DNA of 64,000 nt from Nyssa sinensis. Its lineage: Eukaryota > Streptophyta > Magnoliopsida > Cornales > Nyssaceae. The first letter of the stretch is position 1. Every line of letters begins with the position of its first letter. The notes beneath the pieces are model-generated. The model did no database searches. It had not been told where the DNA came from and was given only the letters and a program-made list of their open reading frames with translations. Below are positions 34,553 through 46,410 of the stretch, piece by piece. Where the stretch lies: NCBI GenBank assembly GCA_008638375.1, contig CM018052.1, positions 12,376,506 through 12,440,505 of the forward strand, written 5' to 3'. The position numbers and the translations under genes are program-made.

Positions 34553-37500
34553 CCAGTTATCATAAAAATATCTCATGACTATTATGATATATTTAAGCCT
34601 ATTTTAAATCTCAATATAGTGTTCCATCATCACCACTCAACTCACCAGAAAATACCCCCTCTAAGAGAAGCCCTCTCTCTCTCCCGATTCTCGCTTTCTC
34701 TCTGTCCTCCCTCTCTAACAGCAGTGACGTCCAGTAGAACCACCGCACCACTCACTGTATGCCACCAACACCACCGCCGACCACAAAGTAATATTAACAA
34801 TAGTCCCAACTTGTTAAAATAGAAATGTTACTTTTGATCTTTCTATTCTCTCCTCTCAGATATGCATTATTATGAGTTTTGTTTTGTCTCAGCACAAAAA
34901 AGTACAAATATCCGTTTCGAAAAGGATTTTTTAATTCATTTGTATTGGATTCTTCAAACCCAATTAGTGAATTCTGTCAAGGGCATCATTACTGTTGGTA
35001 ATCTTTGATCTAGAGGTTTTTGGTTTGTTTGCCTTTTAGATTTAGTTCGAAGAGAAAAATTATTTCTTTTTGTGTAAATTAGGAATTAACTTGCACAACC
35101 TAACCTTAGTGTCTCGGTGTACACAAAAATTTTCAATAATGTTAGATTGTTTAACACTTGAATTTAAAAAGTTGTGGTGGAGTGTTCTGGCATTTCAATT
35201 TAAATGGATTTGCTTCAAATGGATCTAGAGGTTTGTAGAATTGCATTTCAATTTAATGAGGCATGTGAATTGCATTTAATGAGGTTTGTTTTAGTGGTTG
35301 TTCTCATGCGAGGATTTAATTTTACAATTTAAATTTTACATGATCTAGCAAAATTGGAAAATTGCACTTTCTGTGAGACTATAAAATTGTACAATTTCAT
35401 AGCTAGTGAATTTTTAATCACCATGCTTCAAATACGATTTTTTTTCTAGAAACAATTTCACTACATTGAAAATCTCTTTAGACCATTCAACATGTGTCTC
35501 AAAAGCTCATTAAAACTAATAACAATTGAGATTTTTTCTTATTTTTATGAAACTGTAAATAGTTTTTTAAACTTATTTGCTCATATCCTATTTTAATTCC
35601 TAGGTTTTGTGTATTATTGAGATAGGCATACACATGAATTTGAGTGATCTTCATCAGAGTTTTTCTATGGCATACTAATTTACAAATTTCAAATCATCCA
35701 AATAAACCTTAGCCTCATGAATTAAACCCAGAATATCAATTATTCCACAACCGTCTTTCGGAGTTCAAAGTGTATAGAATTCTGATTTTAGCACTCAATT
35801 CAAAGTTGCAACTGCATAATTAAATTGAAACATAATATTCCTGAGCAGGTAGTATTTGGATTAGGTGTGAGTTGTTCTATTCTCTTGCAATCCCATTAGT
35901 TGGTCAAATGTCACATCTTAAGTTGTCTTTATTTATGACCAAAATTCATTCAATTTTCCACCCAAAATACTAGTTCCACAACTAAATATTAGAAGAAAAA
36001 AAAAGCCTAGCTTTATTCAACCTTGGTTTCAAAACATACAAATGGTTCAACTGGGGAGATCAGCTTGCTGATTACGTAGGTTACATTGATAGGATGGTAA
36101 CTCCGTTAGTGTTGAGTTTCATGTTTTATCATTATATAATCGGTTTCAAATTTCGATAAAAGAGGAAGGTTGTATTAGGTAGCTGATAACCAGCGTAAAA
36201 TATTGTCAGAAATTACATAAACGTTAATCCTAAGAATAGATATAAGATTCATATAATCGATTCCAAATAATTTAGACAAGGCTTTATTGAAATAAAAAAA
36301 AAGCAACGGGTTATTATAAGAATTCTCTTCGATGCACTAAATATTCAACTCATTTTTTCTCTCCCTCATGAGATGATATCCACTTAGTAAAATTTAATAT
36401 CAAATAACTATCCATATGAAATAAAGGGACTGGATGTCCAATGTACTAAAGAGAATCTCCATCATTTTCTCACTCTCAAATAGAAAGGTGATTTTCCACG
36501 CATGTATTATAATAAATTCTACAACATTATATTTAGGAGGGAAAAAAATTCATGGAGAAAATTCCTTATATATAGAATCATTCTTTTAAAATTTGAAGAT
36601 GTTTTTTTTTAATTAACTAAAGAAAGGAGGGAGAAACAGACATAAAATATTTTAATACATGAATTGAAATACCCCATGATCACTTTCATAAAAAATAAAA
36701 ATAAAAAAAATTTTGGACTACAACCTTAACAGCTATATTAAGTCTAGGCTGTTTTGGTGAGTTGAGGAGGCTTCTAAAAACAGCCTTAAAAGTTATATAA
36801 AGTCTTGGCTGTTGTCAGTTGAGGCGGCTTCTAAAAACTATAATATTTGAGAACATAATTTCTTAACCATCTTATGAGAGGATTAGTGCCCGCGGAAAGA
36901 GTCATATATTATATATAATGCTGAAGTAAGGAAAAATATGATTCCACACTGATCACAATCACAGAATCAAATCATAATTCTTGTTTTGAATGGCTCAGGG
37001 CCAAATTTTTCTTCAACAGAGCTGAAACACATCATTCTAGATAAGGGTGCTTTGAAATTTGAGGTAAGACTTAATCTGTGCCATTAATGATTTTGAACAA
37101 GTTGCATATATATATATATATATATTGGAGTAATAGAAACGCAAAAAGTTTAAATTGAAGTAAAATTACCTTGTAAAAAAAAACTCAAATTTGATTTATT
37201 TTGAATTTCTTTATTTCTTATTATAATTATGACTAGTATAAGAAGTATATGAATTAGTAATTTTTAATTTCAAATTTTAGACAATTTTTTTTTTATTGGG
37301 TGTGTAATTCATGTATTACTTGAATTCAAATAATTCGAGATTCTTTTAATGTTTCCGTGTTCCATTGGGTAACTAAATGAGTAATGCTAAAATTCTAAAT
37401 TTATTTCTCTAATTGTTTCTTTAATGTGATGTGTCAATTTATTGGCCCTCACTTTTTTTATTTAAAAATTATTTTATACTATTCAATTTTTTTTAAATAT

Positions 37501-37772
37501 ACCCTTTTAACTTATATTTTTGTCAGATGTAATAGTAGCTTTTATTAATTTTTAGGGATATTTTGTATAGCGTAAAGCTTTTAAGAGTCATTTCTTTTTT
37601 TTACTTGTTGTCTAATTTGTAAGTGCCTTGATATTAATAATTTTAATTATTTGTCAAAAATATTTTCATAAAATTTAAATTTTAGTACTATTAAAAATTT
37701 TATTTTATAATCGAACATTCTGTTAAACGAATTGCCCCCTTAAATAAATTCCAGGCTCCTAACATATACAGA

Positions 37773-37803
<31 letters not shown>

Positions 37804-38057
37804 GTATAATAGAGAATGAAGAAGAGAAAAATGAGATCAGACGCAAGTGGGATACGAGAAATGACCAGTTCCGTTTGATAAATATGTTGATGTAAGCTGT
37901 GGAAATTGAAAGAAATGGTCAGTGTAGTTGTTGAAGAACCATTCACTCTTTTCATTCAGCATTCGAAAAAAAAAAAAAAGATAAGACGACTTCATTAAGT
38001 CTTATCTTCATGGAGTAATGAAATAATATATAATGACCAATTCCAGAACTCTCTGTC
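34553..38057. other. AT-rich spacer upstream of the germin-like gene, no gene seen
   Basis: A CT-rich stretch near 34660-34720 followed by CACCACCG-type sequence looks like a 5' leader or gene remnant, but I could support no exon. The rest is AT-rich with (TA)n runs near 37105 and 37771. A tandem pair of about 58 bp lies at 36722-36840. Confidence 0.5.
37771..37797. repeat. (TA)n microsatellite
   Basis: A near-perfect AT dinucleotide run about 360 bases upstream of the germin-like ATG. Confidence 0.9.
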
Positions 38058-38065
38058 TATAAATA
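38058..38065 (+). promoter_or_regulatory. TATA box of the germin-like gene
   Basis: CTATAAATAG lies 96 bases upstream of the ATG, a normal plant spacing allowing a leader of roughly 60 bases. Confidence 0.75.
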
Positions 38066-38153
38066 GGCACCTTAGCTAACTTAGATTTGTCACCTCACAC
38101 CGAAGCAAGCATACAAAGAGAAGTTTAATTTGCTTCAAATAAACATATAAACC

Positions 38154-38982
38154 ATGATAATGACACGCATTCACTTTCTTGTGGCTACAGCCACCTTGGT
38201 TTTTGCTTTCTCACTTGCCTACGCCTCCGACCCTAGCCCTCTACAGGACTTCTGTGTCGCCATTGATGATCCCAAGGCTGGTGGTATATACTCCTCCCTC
38301 TCTCTCTCTCAGTTTCTTTCCTTTACATGATCACTGTTGTATTTTTCTTCATTTTTTGTTTAATGTTCAAGTAATATTAGTTTTTTTTTTTTTTTTTTAA
38401 ATATAACTAAAACCTACTCCTTTGCATGCAGTCTTCGTAAATGGAAAGTTCTGCAAGGACCCAAAGCTTGCTACTGCCAATGATTTCTTCTATTCCGGGC
38501 TCAATATTCCTGGAAATACATCAAATCCAGTTGGGTCATATGTCACACCTGTCAATGTTGCCCAATTAGCAGGTCTCAACACTCTTGGTATCTCCTTAGC
38601 TCGTATTGACTTTGCACCGTATGGCCTCAACCCACCACATATACACCCCCGTGCAACCGAGATCCTCGTTGTCTTGGAGGGTACACTCTATGTTGGCTTT
38701 GTCACATCCAATACAGACAACAAACTTTTCACCAAAGTCCTATACCCTGGAGATGTTTTCGTGTTTCCAAAGGGACTCATTCACTTCCAGTTTAATGGGG
38801 GAAAGAGTAATGCAGTTGCGTTGGCAGGTCTAAGTAGTCAGAATCCGGGTGTCATCACCATTGCAAATGCGGTCTTTGGGTCAAAACCACCCATTTCTGT
38901 TGATGTTCTTACCAAGGCCTTCCAAGTTGACAAGAAGGTCATTGACTATCTTCAAGCACAATTTTGGTGGGACAATAACTAG
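38154..38982 (+). CDS. Germin-like protein (cupin), two exons
   Basis: Exon 1 is 38154-38283, the intron 38284-38431 (GTATAT...GCAG) and exon 2 38432-38982. The protein is 226 residues, the usual germin-like length. Residues 1-24 look like a signal peptide cut at AYA/SDP, so it is probably secreted to the apoplast. Cys34 and Cys51 flank germin box 1 ([11 protein letters not shown]) and would form the family disulfide. Box 2 holds His113, His115 and Glu120 ([10 protein letters not shown]), and box 3 has His161 ([13 protein letters not shown]). All four manganese ligands are present. Asn72 is in an Asn-Thr-Ser sequon. Family members are stable oligomers, some with superoxide dismutase or other activities; which applies here cannot be told. 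A donor three bases earlier (38281) would also keep frame but fits family spacing less well. No breaks are seen. Confidence 0.95.
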
Positions 38983-39700
38983 AGAAGTAACTAGTGCTTC
39001 TACACCTACAATAAATTACCCATGAATGATCTGTTTCTTAAGAATAATTAATTAAGCAGAAAATATGTTCTATTTCTGATCAAATTATAAGATAGTACAA
39101 AAAAGTGGGTTTGTTATTCACGTTTTTTCGGTTCTAGAAGTTATATAATTTAATAAAGTTTGCAAAACTCTCTCTCTCTTTCTTAATTCTCTCTCTCATA
39201 AAAAAATTTGCAGGAGCATCTAGTTCGATAATCAAATAAATAAGTTGAATGCTGACTCATTAGAAAAAATCAAATAAAGTTTTCTAAACTCTCTCGCTTT
39301 CTCTCATAAAACCATGAACTAGCTAACTATATCAAGCGTTATAACATCACAAAAAAATTGAATGCACTGGTACTAACTTCAATGTAACTCTAACATTGTG
39401 ATGATTGATTAGAGAGAGAGACAAATGCCACATAAAGTGAAAGAAGGAGATAGATTTTTTTAAAAAATAAGAAGAAGAAAAGGAAGAAGATCGAAGAAAA
39501 TGATGTAATACCCGGAAAAGTCTTATCATAAAAGTTTGGCTGAAAAAAATAATGTAAGTAATAATATGTTCGAGTAAAATGAGATATTTTTATTAAATAA
39601 TAAAAAAGCACAAGAACTTCCAAATCAACCTCGGTGAAATAGGCCTAATTAAATTTTCAATGCAAAATAAAAATTGAAATTGACAGATTATTTTCGTGAA
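38977..39700 (+). repeat. GLP 3' flank, first copy of a segmental duplication
   Basis: From the stop codon of the germin-like gene onward, this sequence matches 45600-46410 (GTGCTTCTACACCTACAATA, AATTACCCATGAATGATC, CTTCCAAATCAACCT). It also contains a partly self-repeated CTCTCTCTCATAAAA segment. Confidence 0.85.
39010..39015 (+). promoter_or_regulatory. Probable polyadenylation signal of the germin-like gene
   Basis: AATAAA lies 28 bases after the stop codon, within the 3' flank that is duplicated at 45600. Confidence 0.45.
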
Positions 39701-39752
39701 CAAATTGATTGGTTATTTAAATTGATTACCTCCTAAATTAACTATGACGAAT

Positions 39753-41017
39753 TGTCACACCTTGACCCCCAAAGAGCCGAGAGTGAACCTATTTTAATTA
39801 ATCATTATATTATTATTTCTATTTAATAGGTTACGAGTGTTCTGATAATACTTAGAAATGCCTCTTTGAAAAATGTTCCTCTCTAGGGTGCTCGCACATC
39901 ATTTTCTTCCTTGCTAAATAACCAGAATTAAATTTAGCAATTTTGATTTGAAACTATTTTTAAATGAAAGTACATTTTGATAGCATCTATTTGGACACAA
40001 GTTTTACCTAATTTGGTTAAAAAATGATGAAGTTATGGCTTTTGAAATTTTTTACTTTGTTTAAGTCAAACCGGTCGACCAAACTGATCATCTTTTGGTG
40101 TATTGGACGTCCGCTTGGGTGCATCGGTCGTCTAGTACAATTTAGACCATTTTCCCCACATTTCTTGTCGTTGGGACTAGGAAGATTTGGGACCTGATCT
40201 CCCACCAGACGTCCGCTTAGTCTGCAGCTGCAACTCTACTGCTGACCAAGTTTGATATGCAGCCACCTCTTGGTCAAAACTCCATATCTCGCAAAACCTT
40301 TATCATTTCTTCATGAAATTACTTAGGTACATTCTACCTCATGTCTAGTTTCACTGGACTTTGGAATCACCCCAAAATACCACGTTTTGCCTAAGAGATG
40401 GACAAAACAGTCCTTGATGGTTAGAATCAATACTAGTTTAGTAAACTAATCATAACTCGGTCAGTTTAGAGCCAATCAAGGTAATTTTATGTCATTTTAA
40501 TGCTAAGATGTAGAATTGTAATTATATTTAGGACTCATAATCTGATTCGAAAATGGCAAGGGGATATTATCTCTAGAGAGGGGTTGTTATGCATAACATT
40601 AGATGAAGAAGTTCCAAAACCAACTATTTGTATACATATTAATATAATTACATATTTTAATGCTTACCACTCTAGTACTTACATCATTTACACTTTTCAT
40701 AACATCTATACCATCTCATGAAAGAAACCAAATACAATACAAGTGTTTGCTATACTTATAATACGCATGAACAAAAAGGTATTTAAGTGACGTACAAATT
40801 GGGTGATCTCAATTCCTACGTCTTTGTAGATTCCAAAGAGCAACTAAAACTACCAACACAAGGACAAATTCCTTAAATCCTTGGTCTTCAAGATTTTAAG
40901 TTCAAGCTTTATTCATGTACTCCCTCAATATTCAATTGCTTCAAAATTCCCTGTATTTATTAGGGAGTTAAAACAATGCTCCCGTAGGAGAATCTAAATA
41001 AAGGAAGAATATAATGG
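39753..41017 (+). other. Old LTR-like repeat invaded by element C, no gene seen
   Basis: It begins TGTCACACCTTGACCCC, like the start of a plant LTR, and shows no credible ORF. The part 40430-40530 resembles 13740-13870, and 40980-41017 resembles 21640-21690. The repeat continues after element C from 45272. Element type is uncertain. Confidence 0.4.
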
Positions 41018-41576
41018 TGATACGCCAAAAATACCTCACAACCAATCTTCATAGGACACGTGTCCAAAACTTGACAGTTAAACTGACTTCAGTAAAAGAG
41101 TCCATGAGGTATAACGATTTGGCATACCGAGCTCGTTACATACCTCGGTATGCCGACCTTATGATAATAAGACACAAACAAAATAAGGCAAAATATCATG
41201 AATAATTATGACAACACTGTCGCCTTCTGACACACGCCACACTCTAGTCCTGTAAAAGATGGAAAGGGCTCCTAGCCCCACATAATCATCATGGTCGGTG
41301 GCAACTGTGACACATGTAATCATTATAAAAAGTTCCACCGCTTGACCATTGCTTTTGATATTTCTCGCAACTTATAAATAGAAGGAGAAAGGTATGTACA
41401 AGAGAGAGATCTTTTGGGGCATAATAAAAAGAATTATATAACTGAGAATATACATTACTATCTTTTCTAACTTAACCATCGGAGTGGCTACCATCGGAGC
41501 CCTCCCCGGTGGCATTTTAACTCTTTGTTTTTTAGGATCTCAGCCAGGGACGATTCAAGCCTTGATGAAGTCAAAA
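41018..41576 (+). repeat. 5' LTR of element C, 3' end deleted
   Basis: Starts TGATACGCC. It matches 44700-45258 with few differences, then breaks off at GAAGTCAAAA where the other LTR continues to GCAGCATCA. TATAAATA lies at 41373-41380. Confidence 0.93.
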
Positions 41577-41578
41577 TT

Positions 41579-41671
41579 ATTAGGCCTATGACCTATTGGT
41601 TGGAGGACATGTCAGGAAAACCCATTCCTCGACCATGGAATATTGAGCATCTAAGGAAGTATTATCAATAA
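41579..41671 (+). pseudogene. Integrase C-terminal remnant of element C
   Basis: 30 codons read TYWLEDM...GKPIPRPWN.EHLRKYYQ and a stop, matching the very end of the A and B polyproteins. It directly abuts the truncated 5' LTR, so one deletion removed gag, PR, RT, RNase H and almost all of integrase. Confidence 0.9.
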
Positions 41672-42194
41672 AACTTCTCTGTTATGAAAACCATCTTTTA
41701 TGTATGCAGACGTTCAGACGGTGGACTATCTAAATCAGAGCTCCTATAAACAATCGTGCTATGTGTAAACAAGCCCAAAAAATGCGATATGTTAGTCTTT
41801 GAACTAACCTATCCAAGAACAAAGTGCCTTTTATAAACAAGCACATTACACGTCAACAAAACAAACAAGCTCGGTATGCCAAGTTTAAAAGATCCAAATT
41901 TGAAGAGGCTAAGTAAATCCATCTTATTATGAAGGATGATTGCCTTGGAAAAATTTATCGTATAAGCAATCGACACTTCGGTATCCAGGTTAGCCTTATT
42001 ATTTCAGTTTTTTACATCAAGTGTTTTAGCACCAAAAAGTTATAATCAAAATCTGGGCAACAAATTTATCTTAGATATATGATACAAAACAAGAAAACTT
42101 CATTAAAAAATAAAATAGTTCTTTACATAAATCTGGGTCTACAAATGAGGTACCAATAAAAAATCCTAAATTGTTTAAAAAATACAAAAAAACG

Positions 42195-44182
42195 CTACTT
42201 TGGCTTTACTGGGGGAATAACAGAGATAGGCACAGCATCTTCGATCACTTGATCCTGGGCTGGTTGTTCGGGTGAGTTCGGTACAGATGACTCAACCACC
42301 ACCTCTTCCAACTTTGAGATATCCAGAGCTGGGTATAGCTTCTGAATCTTCTTTCTGTATAGAAGATAGATAGAATCCATGAGTTCTCTTCTCATGGAGT
42401 GCACCAAATCCATCATCCCCGCCTTAGTAGCTGCCTTTGCTTCTTCAATCTTCTTAACCTCGGCAGCCTCGGCTTCCTTAAACTTATTCCTTAGCTCGTC
42501 CAAATTCTGACGATACTTGTCCCTTTGACCAAGCATGGTATCTCTAGTTTGAGATACCTCTATATGCTTTGCCTTAAGGACCTCATGTTGAGTCTCCAAA
42601 GCTTTAACTTTGCTTTGGGATGCCGCTAGCTTGGAGTGTGCTACTGTTAGATCGGCTCGGGCTGCCTTGATGTCTGACTGAGCCACATTTAGCTCCAAGC
42701 GAGTCTTTTTTAATTCTGCCTGAAGATTACTCAGCTTCTCGGCCAGATCAAAGCGGTCCATAAGGATCCCTATAGCTCGGAGGCCCTATACACAAAGAAT
42801 AAACCGAAGTAAATACAATGAGAAAATATATCTATATATTGTAAAAAGTAGAAAACTTACCCTTGTATGGGCGGTCATCATGTCACCAATGACCTGCCTT
42901 GAACTCTGGCCTTGGAATCCAAGAGGAAGTCCCGCCTTGAGGGCTAACTTCATAGCCTCAATGCCCGAGGGTGCATCGGCCGGATTTATTAAAGTTGGGT
43001 TTGGACCCTCTTGAGAAGCCATCTAGGCCGAGGGGTCGGAGGACTGGTTCACTAGAGGAGCCTCCACATCAGCAGACAGCAGAACATCGACATACGGTAC
43101 CTCGGTTGTCCCTTGTGCTGGCATTTCAAAAGCTCCACGTGCAGCTTTGGAGATCATCCTCCTTTTCTTCTGTGCCGGTGGAGGGACGGTAGATGAAGAT
43201 GGAACTTCGGTAGGCTTCGGCACCGCTGAAGAGGCTGTTCCCCCGGCTTTGGCCTTGACTAGGGGAACATATTTGGCAATTATGGATTTCTTCACCGATG
43301 ATGCGTCTTCCTTCGTTAAACCAGCCACCATTAGGTTCCCAAAAGATAAGATGCTTGAATAAGGTCGGAGGACAGGCTGTAGCAGTTGACACTATCTCTC
43401 TTCGATCTCAGGAGTAAAATCTGCTTTCTTCCACTTCCTTGGATCTGCAAAAATAGAAAATAACAAATATATAATCAGTACACGAGAAGAGTATGCAAAA
43501 AACCTTACACTTACCTCAGATCTGAATGCTTACCCCTTCGACCGGTATGCCGAGGAAAAATACTCATATGATTCTCATAATCTTCTCGTTCCCAGCCACC
43601 CCCCACAAAGAAATACCATTTCTTCCATGTCTTATTGGAAGATGATACTGACGTCAGAGGTCTATACCTCTGATAAAAACATATGTAAAATTGCTCCTCT
43701 TGATTGAGATACTTCATCTCCATCCTACTACGGATGAGATCCAGATCTAGTTGGATCCAATTCAAATGACCTAAAACTATGATGGCCAATAGTTGTCTCC
43801 AACTGTTTACGTTCAACTCGGTCGGACAGATGTTGAACCATGTGAAAAATTCGATGAAAATTGGATGGAAAGGGAACCTAACACCTAAACCAAACCATTC
43901 CAAGTAAGGACAGATTTCACCCCTTCTAATATCAGAGGGGCGATCTGAAGGTTTTGGAACCCTACAGGACACATTTTTTGGAAACTTAAATTGTGTCCTA
44001 ATCGCCTTTAACATCTCCTTCGTCATAGCACTCTCTCCTTCTTCTCTCTGAGACGTGCTAGCCTCCCTGTTGCTAGGCCCCGAAACAGATCCAAACGAAG
44101 AAGAAGAGGACGAAGAAGAAGAATCATCCCCACTAGTTGTATCTAAGTCAACCCTAACTTCCTCCTTGTCAGAATTCGACAT
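42195..44182 (-). pseudogene. Antisense gene 1 of element C (Transposase_28-like plus coiled coil)
   Basis: Exons on the minus strand are 44182-43534, 43444-42861 and 42785-42195. The introns (89 and 75 bp, GT..AG) fall at the same sites and phases (1 and 0) as in A and B. The start MSNSDKEE is Ser/Asp-rich. The domain contains REEGESAM, RVPKPSDRPSDIRRGEIC, WFNICPTELNVNSW and WYFFVGGGWE. Exon 3 (from MDRFDLAEKL) is a long probable coiled coil ending in an acidic Pro-rich tail. Two TAG stops interrupt exon 2, at 43394-43392 and 43025-43023. A different 5' donor near 43515 is possible. The protein differs strongly from that of A and B, so the gene is old. Confidence 0.78.
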
Positions 44183-44683
44183 GGCTGACAGTAGGGTTCA
44201 ACAGAAATACGAAAGGAACAACAAAAGGGGACGAAGAATGAAGAAGAATGAAGAAATGTAAAAGAAATAAGAAATTACCAGGAACGGACGATGAAATTCA
44301 GAAAATGATGGTCGGAATCCCTCAACAACGATCGCCCGAAATCGTATTTCTTGCCAAGAGAAGCACTTGTACGTAAAGAATGGGAAGTATTTGGAATAAA
44401 CAAAATTTATTTTGAAAAAGCTTCTCCCACCATTATTCATGAACAAATCGGCATTCATTGCCTCGATAGAAAGAACGGCCGCATTTAAGTTTTCTCGAGA
44501 AATCTCAAAACGGCTACTGCAATCATGACCTCGATCACCCAAACGCCATACACGCGCGTGGTAAGGAAAGCGACGACTGTCACTTCTTTTTTGAAATAAA
44601 GAGATTACGCGGGCCATTAATGAACATGTGATCCTGTAAACAAACCCTAAACCTAAGTTTTGAACACATGTTCAAAACTAAGG

Positions 44684-44699
44684 CTCGGGGGGGAGTAGC
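44684..44699 (+). other. Polypurine tract of element C
   Basis: CTCGGGGGGGAGTAGC immediately before the 3' LTR, the same motif as in element B. Confidence 0.85.
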
Positions 44700-45271
44700 T
44701 GATACGCCAAAAAATACCTCACAACCAATCTTCATAGAACACGTGTCCAAAACTTGACAGTCAAACTGACTACAGTAAAAGAGTCCATGAGGTATAACGA
44801 TTTGGCATACCGAGCTCGTTACATACCTCGGTATGCCGACCTTATGATAATAAGACACAAACAAAATAAGGCAAAATATCATGAATAATTATGACAACAC
44901 TGTCGCCTTCTGACACACGCTACACTCTAGTCCTGTAAAAGACGGAAAGGGCTCCTAGCCCCACATAATCATCATGGTCGGTGGCAACTGTGACACATGT
45001 AATCATTATAAAAAGTTCCACCGCTTGACCATTGGTTTTGATATTTCTTGCAACTTATAAATAGAAGGAGAAAGGTATGTACAAGAGAGAGATCTTTTGG
45101 GGCATAATAAAGAGAATTATATAACCGAGAATATACATTACTATCTTCTCTAACTTAACCATCGGAGTGGCTACCACCGGAGCCCTCCCTGGTGGCATTT
45201 TAACTCTTTGTTTTTCAGGATCTCAGCCAGGGACGATTCAAGCCTTGACGAAGTCAAAAACTGCAGCATCA
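44700..45271 (+). repeat. 3' LTR of element C
   Basis: 572 bp, TGATACGCC...GCAGCATCA, with TATAAATA at 45056-45063. High similarity to the left LTR suggests a younger insertion than A or B. Confidence 0.93.
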
Positions 45272-45276
45272 AATGG

Positions 45277-45599
45277 TATGTGTATACATGTGCTTGTATA
45301 GTGGCGAATGATAATATCCATATCACGACATGCTCAACATATTCCTAACATATTCTTTATCAACAATTTACATATTGTGAGGAAATATCAAATATTGAGC
45401 ATATAAATGGTTTGATTCAATATTATCGTCTAAAAAATAAGGTTCATAGACAAAGGATCAAGATAATTGTAAAATAATCACCAATGGCATTCCATAAGTT
45501 ATCAACACATCAATGAAAGAAGTCCATAGACACCCCAATCACTCACATGAACAATCATCAAACATCTTGTAAGCAATGTTAGCATTTTATGCCCAAATA
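45277..45599. other. Continuation of the repeat interrupted by element C
   Basis: No ORF. The first part resembles the repeat near 21690-21760 (TGTGCATGTGTAGTGGC-like), as expected for the right half of the invaded repeat. Confidence 0.4.
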
Positions 45600-46410
45600 T
45601 CAACTAGAGAAGTTACTAGTGCTTCTACACCTACAATAAATTACCCATGAATGATCTTTCTTAAGAATAATTAATTAAGAAAAAAATATGTTCTATTGCT
45701 CCTGATCAAAATATAATGTAGTACAAATACGTTTATGCACATTGTCTCGATTCTAGAAGTTATATATATAATTTAATAAAGTTTGTTAAACTCCCTCTCT
45801 TTCTTTCACCCAGTCTCATAAAACCATGAATTAGCTAACTTTAGCTAGCTCTATAACATCATTGAAAATTGAATGCATTGGTTCTCACTTCAATGTAACA
45901 TCATAAAAAAAACTCTCATAATTTAACAGACCATATAATCAAATGCGTTTAATCAATTAAAATATATGATAAACATAATTCTAAAAACTGCCACAATAAA
46001 AAAAATGAATTTAATCAATTATATATATATATATATATAAAATAATAAATAGGGAGTCTTTTCTCTCTACTCTCTCACTCGTCACATTTAGGAGCCAAAA
46101 TGGCATCCGTTAATTTAGGAGCATGATAGCATGATTATTCAAGATTTGTTCCTTAAAATGACTAAGGAACCTCAAATAAGGAGTCCATTGGAGATGCTCC
46201 CCCATAAAAATTTATTTAGAAAATGCTTGGCTGAAAAAATAATATAAGTAATAATATTTATGATAAAATGGGATTTTCGTAGTAAATAATAAAAAACACA
46301 AGAGCTTCCAAATCAACCTAGGCAGAAAATACCTAATTAAATTTTTAGTTCAAAGAACAAATTGAATTAGAGTCATTGATCTAAAATAAAAAAAGTGAAA
46401 TTGACAGACT
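45600..46410 (+). repeat. Second copy of the GLP 3' flank, coding region absent
   Basis: The match to 38977-39700 starts at the AACTAG that holds the GLP stop codon and runs to GAAATTGACAGA. About 320 bases (45906-46225) are inserted relative to the first copy; they end GGAGTCCATTGGAGATGCTC, which resembles a small transposon end. No cupin coding sequence precedes this copy. Confidence 0.83.

Larger units (their letters stand above)
41018..45271 (+). mobile_element. Element C: deleted Tat-type element keeping only the antisense gene
   Basis: LTRs at 41018-41576 and 44700-45271, with a perfect 5-bp target duplication AATGG at 41013-41017 and 45272-45276. The PPT next to the right LTR sets the plus orientation. 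Inside are only the last 30 codons of integrase on the plus strand and a three-exon gene on the minus strand. The deletion also took the last 12-13 bases of the 5' LTR and the whole PBS. It therefore probably happened after insertion, or the element was mobilised before losing its PBS. The LTRs differ from those of A and B but share a CATCGGAG.GGCTACC segment. Confidence 0.92.

Noticed and set aside
43126..43392. Other-frame ORFs overlapping exon 2 of the antisense gene in C
   Set aside because: They overlap the conserved reading frame and match nothing in A or B.
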